From Solirubrobacteraceae bacterium (GTDB lineage Bacteria > Actinomycetota > Thermoleophilia > Solirubrobacterales > Solirubrobacteraceae), in NCBI GenBank assembly GCA_030043235.1, contig JASHYF010000043.1, positions 1-13,805 on the forward strand: a stretch of 13,805 nucleotides of DNA. The letters are read 5' to 3'. The notes under the pieces are model-generated. The model worked only from the letters and a program-made list of their open reading frames with translations, searched no databases and was not told the DNA's origin. Position numbers and translations under genes: made by a program. Shown here in pieces: positions 1 to 4,694 of this stretch; positions within the stretch are counted from its first letter, which is position 1, and each line of letters starts with the position of its first letter.

Positions 1-375
1 CGTCTGCTGGGGGGCGGCCTCGCGGCCGAGCGACGCGCCCAGCGCAACGATCACGATCGACTCCGCAGCCCGCGCCAGGCTCGGCAGCAGCGGCAGTCGC
101 GCGCCGCGCAGCCAGATCGCCTCCGACACCTCGCCCGCGCGTTGGCGCGCGAACAGCAGCGCTCCGCCGCCCGCCACCACGCCGCCCACCAGCAGCACGA
201 GCACGCGCCGCGTCGAGGACGTGCGCTCGGCGGCGGCCAGGAAGTCGCCCGAGTGATACGACCACGCCAGGTGCTGCACCGCGCGCAGCAGCTCGATCAG
301 CGCCGCCCCGCCCAGGCCCGCGCCGACGCCGATCAGCACCACCAGCATCCAGAAGCGCATCCCGTAGGAGGCCAC
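1..375 (-). CDS. CLC-type chloride channel / H+:Cl- antiporter, N-terminal part (runs off window)
   Basis: Integral membrane protein expected to move chloride across the cytoplasmic membrane. The 125 visible residues begin with a hydrophobic helix (residues ~9-30, MLVVLIGVGAGLGGAALIE), then a loop, a second hydrophobic segment (~57-75) and a third (~103-115) leading into SLGREAAPQQ at ~115-124. That stretch matches the CLC GREGP signature, and Glu119 is the expected gating glutamate. The earlier GSGIP chloride-binding signature is not visible: the equivalent stretch reads AGEVSEAIW, and GREGP is changed to GREAAP, so this is a divergent subfamily. The GTG at 375 is preferred because GGGAGAGG precedes it; the ATG at 360 has no ribosome binding site. 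The C-terminal three quarters lie outside the window, so the family is likely but the transport mode cannot be told. Confidence 0.8.
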   Translation of the reverse strand, partial: MASYGMRFWMLVVLIGVGAGLGGAALIELLRAVQHLAWSYHSGDFLAAAERTSSTRRVLVLLVGGVVAGGGALLFARQRAGEVSEAIWLRGARLPLLPSLARAAESIVIVALGASLGREAAPQQT

Positions 376-379
376 GATG

Positions 380-387
380 CCTCTCCC
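380..387 (-). promoter_or_regulatory. Ribosome binding site of the CLC gene
   Basis: GGGAGAGG on the minus strand ends 4 nt before GTG 375, with its GGAG core 7 nt away. It decides the GTG start over the ATG five codons later. Confidence 0.6.
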
Positions 388-541
388 GGGAACGTTCGGC
401 TGCGGAGTCGGGCGGATCACTCGGGCGAACAGTCTGACGGCGAGCGCTGCTGCGGTCTAACCCGCGGTCTAACCCGTGAGCGCCACCGCTGGGTCCGCGC
501 AGTGCCTGCGCGCGATCCTCGGTCCAGCCGGCGCGCGATCC

Positions 542-1063
542 TCAGCCCAGCGTCGAGAAGCCGCTTGCGCACTTGGTCAGACCGTACGCCTGTGCTGCGC
601 TCGCGGCCTGTTCGGATGCCGGGCGCAGGCCCTCGAGCTCCGTCAGGGCCTGCTGCACCTGGCCTTTGCCGAGCGACGTTATCGCCTGCGCCATCCCGCC
701 GGCGATCGTCGAGTAGGGCGCGAGGAAGCGCTCGATCGCGGCGTGCGCGCCGCTTGGCTGTTGCAGCTGCTCGAGCTTGGAGTATCCGGCCGCGACCGCG
801 TCGTGCAGCTGGTCAACCGTCGCGGCCAGCTGCGCGACGCCGCTCGCTCCGGTTTTCGGCAGTGCCGTCGCCTCGGCCGTGACCTGCCGGATCAGTGGAC
901 CGGTGCTGGCGCTCGTAGCCGCGCAGCTCGCGTTCGCTTTTGCGACGTACTGCGACTTGCTCACGCCGCTGCTGCCGCACCCCGCAAGCAGCAGGGCGCC
1001 GAGCGCCGCCAACAAAGCAAACGGCGCGCGTACATGTGCCGGCCGGGCCCGCATCGTGCTCAT
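542..1063 (-). CDS. Small secreted lipoprotein of unknown function
   Basis: A 173-residue predicted lipoprotein. A basic N-terminus (RARPAHVR) is followed by a hydrophobic core and the lipobox LAGC, with the acylated cysteine at about residue 29, so the mature protein should be anchored to the outer face of the membrane. The mature part is Ala/Gln/Ser rich and helical, starts GSSGVSKSQYVAKANASC, and has one further cysteine near the C-terminus (GLTKCASG) that could pair with the early one. This layout is common among unnamed actinobacterial lipoproteins; I recognise no catalytic motif. The ATG at 1063 has no strong Shine-Dalgarno; a GTG five codons upstream is the alternative. It is divergent from the P450 gene across 108 nt. 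A much longer reading frame continues upstream antisense to the P450, but the lipobox fixes the real N-terminus. Confidence 0.8.
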   Translation of the reverse strand: MSTMRARPAHVRAPFALLAALGALLLAGCGSSGVSKSQYVAKANASCAATSASTGPLIRQVTAEATALPKTGASGVAQLAATVDQLHDAVAAGYSKLEQLQQPSGAHAAIERFLAPYSTIAGGMAQAITSLGKGQVQQALTELEGLRPASEQAASAAQAYGLTKCASGFSTLG

Positions 1064-1109
1064 TGTTTCGCCGCGCACACGAATAGTCCTGCATGCGCTG
1101 CACGAACCA

Positions 1110-1127
1110 ACTGGCCAGCCAGCCAGT
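1110..1127. promoter_or_regulatory. Operator-like inverted repeat between the lipoprotein and P450 genes
   Basis: Half-sites ACTGGC and GCCAGT are perfect inverted repeats separated by 6 nt. They sit in the 108-nt divergent spacer, and the right edge overlaps a TATCAT hexamer (1127-1132) that could be a -10 box for the P450 gene. No matching -35 box is evident. A regulator binding site is possible but rests on sequence symmetry only. Confidence 0.3.
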
Positions 1128-1159
1128 ATCATTGGCGCACCATCCTGGCAGCGAACAGT

Positions 1160-1164
1160 GGAGG
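1160..1164 (+). promoter_or_regulatory. Ribosome binding site of the P450 gene
   Basis: GGAGG lies 7 nt before TTG 1172. It is the best Shine-Dalgarno in this part of the window and establishes a TTG start where no ATG or GTG is well placed. Confidence 0.75.
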
Positions 1165-1171
1165 TTTCAAA

Positions 1172-2476
1172 TTGGCGACCGTCGGGCGCGACATCCAGTC
1201 GGTGGAACTCACGGAGGAAGCACTGTGGACGGACGGGCCGCCGCTCGAGGTGTTCAAGGAGATGCGCCGCAGCTGCCCCGTCCACTGGACGGAGAAATTC
1301 GAGCTCTTCCCCGAGGAGGAGGGCTTCTGGTCTGTCACCACCGCCGATGACGTCCACACGGTCAGCCGCGACTGGAAGACCTACTCCTCCGAACTCGGCG
1401 GCGTGCTCGCCGCCGCCGCCGGCTTTCCCATCGAGCTGGCGCGCGCGATGTTCATCGGCATGGACCCGCCCAAGCACGATCGCCTGAAGGCGCTCTTCCA
1501 GGCGGGCTTCACGCCCAAGCGGATCGCCGCGCACGAGGACGCCATCCGCGCGATCGTCACCCGCGTGCTCGACCGGTTGGAGGGCTCGCCCGCCCGCGAC
1601 GAATGCGATCTCGTCAGCGACGTCGCCCAGCCGGTCGTCTCCCGGGTGATCGGCAGCTTCATGGGCATTCCCGAGGAGGACGACGCGATCTGGGCGCGGC
1701 TGATGAACTCCACCCTCGGCGCCGCCGACCCCGACCTCAATCCCGACGGCTTCGAGGGGGCGATCGAGAAAGACCTCCCCGAGATCTTCGAGCGCTGCCG
1801 CAAGCTCATCGCCGCCCGCCAGGAGAACCCAACCGACGATCTCACCAGCGTGCTCGTGCACGCCGAAGTGGACGGGCAGAAGCTCGAGGAACACGAGATC
1901 GTGATGGGCTTCTTCCTGCTCGTCGCCGCCGGCAACGACTCCACCAAGGCCACCTACTGCAGCGGCATGCGCGCGCTCATGGAAGACCGCGAGCAGATGC
2001 GGATGCTGCTCGAGGACCCGTCGCTGATTCCCGACGCAGTGGAGGAGTCGCTGCGCATGTTCCCCGCCTTTGCGCACTTCCGGCGCACGGCCACCTGCGA
2101 CACGGAGCTGCACGGGCAGCAGATCCACGCGGGCGAGAAGGTCGTGATGTGGTACGTGTCCTCCAACCGCGACGAGACCCGCTACGAGGATCCGGACTGC
2201 TTCGATTTGCGCCGCAAAGCCGAGCATCAGGCGTTCGGGGCGGGGGGGCGGCACTTCTGCCTGGGCACCGCCCTCGCGCGGCTGGAGCTGCGCGTGATGA
2301 TCGAGGAGACGCTCGCCCGCTACCCCGAAATCGAGCTCGCCGGCGGGGCGGGTGGGCCTCAATATGTCGAATCGCTGTTCATCAACCAGCTCAAGACGCT
2401 GCCCGTGCGGCTGCATCCGCCCACCTGCGAGGGTACGGGCGCCAGGACGATCACTCGCCGTTCGCGCGCCGTATAG
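1172..2476 (+). CDS. Cytochrome P450 monooxygenase
   Basis: A 434-residue soluble bacterial class I-type P450, expected to hydroxylate a small hydrophobic substrate using electrons from a ferredoxin and its reductase, neither of which is in the window. Family marks occur in order: MDPPKHDRLK (~97-106, C-helix region), the I-helix AAGNDST (~252-258) with the acid-alcohol pair Asp256/Ser257 (Ser replaces the usual Thr), ExxR as E292-S-L-R295, and the haem loop FGAGGRHFCLG with Cys363 as haem ligand. Length is typical. The I-helix and haem-loop context loosely recall the CYP124/125/142 group of lipid and sterol oxidases, but the substrate cannot be assigned. The TTG start is chosen for the GGAGG 7 nt upstream. 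It is divergent from the lipoprotein and convergent with the aldo/keto reductase, so it appears to be a single-gene unit. Confidence 0.95.
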   Translation: MATVGRDIQSVELTEEALWTDGPPLEVFKEMRRSCPVHWTEKFELFPEEEGFWSVTTADDVHTVSRDWKTYSSELGGVLAAAAGFPIELARAMFIGMDPPKHDRLKALFQAGFTPKRIAAHEDAIRAIVTRVLDRLEGSPARDECDLVSDVAQPVVSRVIGSFMGIPEEDDAIWARLMNSTLGAADPDLNPDGFEGAIEKDLPEIFERCRKLIAARQENPTDDLTSVLVHAEVDGQKLEEHEIVMGFFLLVAAGNDSTKATYCSGMRALMEDREQMRMLLEDPSLIPDAVEESLRMFPAFAHFRRTATCDTELHGQQIHAGEKVVMWYVSSNRDETRYEDPDCFDLRRKAEHQAFGAGGRHFCLGTALARLELRVMIEETLARYPEIELAGGAGGPQYVESLFINQLKTLPVRLHPPTCEGTGARTITRRSRAV

Positions 2477-2506
2477 CGATCGCCATACGGCGGTCGTCGC
2501 GATCGC
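2476..2506. terminator. Inverted repeat between convergent genes, possible bidirectional terminator
   Basis: Two copies of the self-complementary octamer GCGATCGC (2476-2483 and 2499-2506) flank 15 nt. They occupy almost the whole 37-nt gap between the stops of the P450 and the aldo/keto reductase. There is no T-run, so if it ends transcription it is not a classic intrinsic terminator. Confidence 0.3.
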
Positions 2507-2513
2507 AGATCGC

Positions 2514-3494
2514 CTACCCGTGTCCGAGCACCAGGTGCGGCGCGTACGGCTCCTCCAGGCGCGCGATCTCCTGCTCGCCGAGCGTCAGCTGCTCCGCGGC
2601 GAGCGCGTCCCGCAGGTGCTCGGGCTTCGTGGCGCCCACGATCGGCGCCGTCACCCCCGGCTTGTGCATCAGCCACGAGAGCGCCAGCTGCGCCGGCGGC
2701 ACGCCACGCTCGCCCGCCACCTCCGTCACGCGCTCCACCACGTCGAAGTCCGATGGCTGGTTGTACAGGTAGTCGGTGAACTGGTCCGTCTGCGCGCGGG
2801 TGGTGCGACGCTCGCCCTCGCGCGTGCGGTTGCCCGCCAGCACGCCGCGCGCGAGCGGGCTCCACGGGATCACGCCCACGCCCTGGTCGATGCACTGCGG
2901 GATCATCTCCCGCTCCTCCTCGCGGTAGACGAGGTTGTAGTGGTTCTGCATCGACACGAAGCGCGTCCAGCCGTGGCGCTCGGCCAGGTGCTGGGCCTTC
3001 GCGAACTGCCACGCGAACATGCTGCTCGCGCCGACGTAGCGGGCCTTGCCCGCGCGCACCACGTCGTGCAGCGCCTGCATCGTCTCCGCGATCGGCGTGC
3101 GGTTGTCCCAGCGGTGGATCTGGTAGAGGTCGACGTAGTCCATGCCCAGGCGCTGCAGCGAGGCGTCGATCGCGGCGAGAACGTGCTTGCGCGAGAGCCC
3201 GCCGCCGTTCTCACCGGGCGTCATCGGCATGAACACCTTCGTCGCCACCACCGCCTCCTCGCGCGTCAGCAGCTTCCCGAGCAGTCGGCCGGTCGCCACC
3301 TCGCTGGCGCCCTGCGAATAGGTGTCGGCGGTGTCGAAGAAGGTGATGCCGCCCTCTACGGCCGCGCGCACGATCGGCTCGGCCGCGTCCTCGCCGAGGA
3401 CCCACGGTTTGTCGCTGTCGTTGCCGAAGCTCATCATGCCGAGGCACACGCGGGAGACGCGCAGGCCGGTCGCGCCGAGGTTCACGTACTGCAT
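2514..3494 (-). CDS. Aldo/keto reductase
   Basis: A 326-residue NADPH-dependent oxidoreductase of the AKR superfamily, expected to reduce aldehydes or ketones in the cytoplasm. It starts MQYVNLGATGLRVSRVCLG, the usual first strand. The catalytic tetrad is visible: Asp54 and Tyr59 in FFDTADTYSQG, Lys86 in VVATKVF, and His127 in YQIHRWD. The segment VIPWSPLARGVLAG (~208-221) and the late PIVGATKPEHL (~284-294) fit the cofactor-binding loops of YajO-like/AKR11-12-like enzymes. ATG 3494 is chosen because homology begins at its second residue. GTG 3503 and TTG 3548 are also in frame; none has a strong Shine-Dalgarno. GATTAT just upstream could be a -10 box giving an almost leaderless message. Physiological substrate unknown; the neighbouring P450 is convergent and need not be related. 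Confidence 0.95.
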   Translation of the reverse strand: MQYVNLGATGLRVSRVCLGMMSFGNDSDKPWVLGEDAAEPIVRAAVEGGITFFDTADTYSQGASEVATGRLLGKLLTREEAVVATKVFMPMTPGENGGGLSRKHVLAAIDASLQRLGMDYVDLYQIHRWDNRTPIAETMQALHDVVRAGKARYVGASSMFAWQFAKAQHLAERHGWTRFVSMQNHYNLVYREEEREMIPQCIDQGVGVIPWSPLARGVLAGNRTREGERRTTRAQTDQFTDYLYNQPSDFDVVERVTEVAGERGVPPAQLALSWLMHKPGVTAPIVGATKPEHLRDALAAEQLTLGEQEIARLEEPYAPHLVLGHG

Positions 3495-3583
3495 GCGGGC
3501 CACGATAATCGACGCGCGCGCGTAGAACGAATGCCGAGCGTGTCTCAACCGCCGGGCGCGACGGCGCGTACGATTGGCGAGCG

Positions 3584-3721
3584 AGCTCTTTCTACGTCAG
3601 CGACGAGCAGAAAGTCGACGGTGTGGAATGCGGCGACGGCGTGGTCTTGCTCGCGTGCGGCGGCGAGCTCGACTATGCCGCGAGTCCGCTGCTCCAGCAG
3701 CGCATCGGCGAGCACATCGGT
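3584..3721 (+). pseudogene. Remnant of a STAS-domain (anti-sigma-factor-antagonist-like) protein, C-terminus lost
   Basis: On the plus strand about 46 codons read SSFYVSDEQKVDG, then VECGDGVVLLACGGELDYA, then ASPLLQQRIGEHIG. The order of a beta strand, the GELD-A-SP turn and an amphipathic helix is the N-terminal half of a STAS domain as in SpoIIAA-like anti-anti-sigma factors. The phosphorylatable D-S-(S/T) strand that should follow is missing: resemblance ends at 3721, directly next to the stop codon of the opposing GFA gene. No in-frame start codon precedes the homologous part. A TTG at 3574 would fit only after a one-base shift, and GTG 3623 lies inside the domain. It is therefore a truncated, non-functional relic by my reading. 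The fragment is short, so chance resemblance is not excluded, but the codon bias and motif order argue against it. Confidence 0.5.
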
Positions 3722-4129
3722 CTAGATGCGCGGCTTCGCCTCCGGGAAGCGCTCGAGCCCGTCATCCGGGATTGGCTCCCAGGGCGCCGCATACGCGACG
3801 TACGTGCGCCAGCTCGGTCGTACGCCTGGGTCGCCGTCGAAAGCGCTCATCCGCACGCTCATCTGCGCGGGGTTCTCGGGGTTGCGGCTGAAGAGGTGCG
3901 CGCCGCATTCGCGGCAGAAGCACTTCTCAAAGCCGCCGTCCGGATGGCGCCAGGCCTTCACCAGCTGTTCGCCTTGAAGCAGCCGCAGGGTGCGACCGTC
4001 GATTCTCGCCTGCGCCGACGCCGCCGTGCCCGTGCGGCGCTGGCAGCGCGTGCAGTGGCAGTAGCCAGCCGCCGTCGCCGGCTCGGTGAGCTCGAAACGG
4101 ACGCCGCCGCACAGGCACCCTCCCGTCAT
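3722..4129 (-). CDS. GFA / CENP-V family zinc-binding protein
   Basis: A 135-residue protein of the glutathione-dependent formaldehyde-activating (GFA, CENP-V) fold. All expected zinc ligands are present: GGCLCGGVRF (Cys5, Cys7), YCHCTRCQ (Cys24, Cys26, Cys29) and CFCRECGAHLF (Cys70, Cys72, Cys75). Family members have been linked to S-hydroxymethyl-glutathione formation, but most actinobacterial members are functionally unassigned and actinobacteria usually use other thiols, so no substrate is claimed. ATG 4129 is preferred because the family motif starts at once and the codons upstream lose the gene's third-position G/C bias. GTG 4174 would add 15 residues. No clear Shine-Dalgarno is seen at either. 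It follows the DUF167 gene on the same strand, and its stop touches the STAS remnant on the other strand. Confidence 0.9.
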   Translation of the reverse strand: MTGGCLCGGVRFELTEPATAAGYCHCTRCQRRTGTAASAQARIDGRTLRLLQGEQLVKAWRHPDGGFEKCFCRECGAHLFSRNPENPAQMSVRMSAFDGDPGVRPSWRTYVAYAAPWEPIPDDGLERFPEAKPRI

Positions 4130-4210
4130 CGAAGGATCGGGCACGACCCGCAAGTCTGACAGGGGCGCATCCACGACGGTCGCTCGTATCGCGCCGGTGG
4201 GCCGCGGCGC

Positions 4211-4522
4211 TCACGGCGCCCGATGCTTGCCACGGCCGTCTCGCTGGCCGAGCGCAAGCGCGCGCCTGAACTCGCCTGCGCCGATGCCCTCCACGCGCAC
4301 GACCTTGTCTCGGGAGTTCGCGCCCTGCACAACCGTGACGCTGCGCATGCCCACACCCACGCGCTTGGCGATCACACGGCACACCGCAGCGTTCGCGCGG
4401 CCGTCCACGGGCGGGGCGCTCACGCGCACGAGCAAGACGCCGTCACGCTCGCCGGCGATCTCGTTGGCCCGTGCCCGCGGCGTTACGCGCAGCGCTATTT
4501 CACAGCTCTCCATGCCCTGCAT
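4211..4522 (-). CDS. DUF167 (YggU-like) family protein
   Basis: A 103-residue cytoplasmic protein. IALRVTPRARANEIAGERDG, LLVRVSAPPVDGRANAAV and VVQGANSRDKVVRV are the conserved DUF167 segments; the PVDG-ANAA stretch is diagnostic. The biochemical role of the family is unknown. In many genomes it lies beside yggT or division genes, which is not the case here. Two ATGs are possible (4522 and 4513), neither with a well-spaced ribosome binding site. The second brings the family N-terminus closer (MESCEIALRV). The first codons overlap the tail of the DUF998 remnant in another frame, so the natural upstream region of this gene seems to have been replaced. Confidence 0.9.
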   Translation of the reverse strand: MQGMESCEIALRVTPRARANEIAGERDGVLLVRVSAPPVDGRANAAVCRVIAKRVGVGMRSVTVVQGANSRDKVVRVEGIGAGEFRRALALGQRDGRGKHRAP

Positions 4523-4694
4523 GCTGCACGATCACGAAGATCCAGGGGTGCGCCGCGCCGCGCCGGCCGAGCTCGCTTATGTACTGGCGAACCGCCGAGT
4601 AGCGGGGTTCGAGAGCGCCGCCGAGTACCCACCCGGCGAGAAACACGATCTGGGCGAGGATCGCAGCCCACGCCAGCAGCCACGTGCGGCGGGT
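4500..4694 (-). pseudogene. Remnant of a DUF998 membrane protein, truncated at both ends
   Basis: Sixty-four open codons read TRRTWLLAWAAILAQIVFLA, then GWVLGGALEPRYSAVRQYIS, then ELGRRGAAHPWIFVI, before drifting to a TGA at 4500-4502. One transmembrane helix followed by a Y-S-x-(V/I)-R-x-(Y/T)-I-S-(E/D)-L-G/A-x-x-GA-x-HPW loop is the N-terminus of DUF998 proteins, which normally run to ~200 residues with about six helices. Everything after the first extracellular loop is missing. The frame has no start codon: the codon before TRRT is GTA and overlaps the TAA stop of the sedolisin gene. The 3' end overlaps the DUF167 start. I read it as the relic of a gene deleted between S53 and DUF167. Whether any of it is translated is unknown. 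Confidence 0.5.

Noticed and set aside
508..543. 13-bp direct repeat GCGCGCGATCCTC (508-520 and 531-543) next to the lipoprotein stop
   Set aside because: Short and GC-rich, with no neighbouring feature to give it meaning; likely chance or minor slippage.
476..1171. N-terminal extension of the P450 frame by 232 codons
   Set aside because: It is antisense to the lipoprotein, has no P450-like content, and a good GGAGG-TTG start exists at 1172.
542..2416. A 624-codon minus-strand open frame running antisense to the P450 and into the lipoprotein
   Set aside because: Its upstream part is a shadow of the P450 gene, a frame kept open by high GC. Only the last 173 codons, with the lipobox, look like a real protein.
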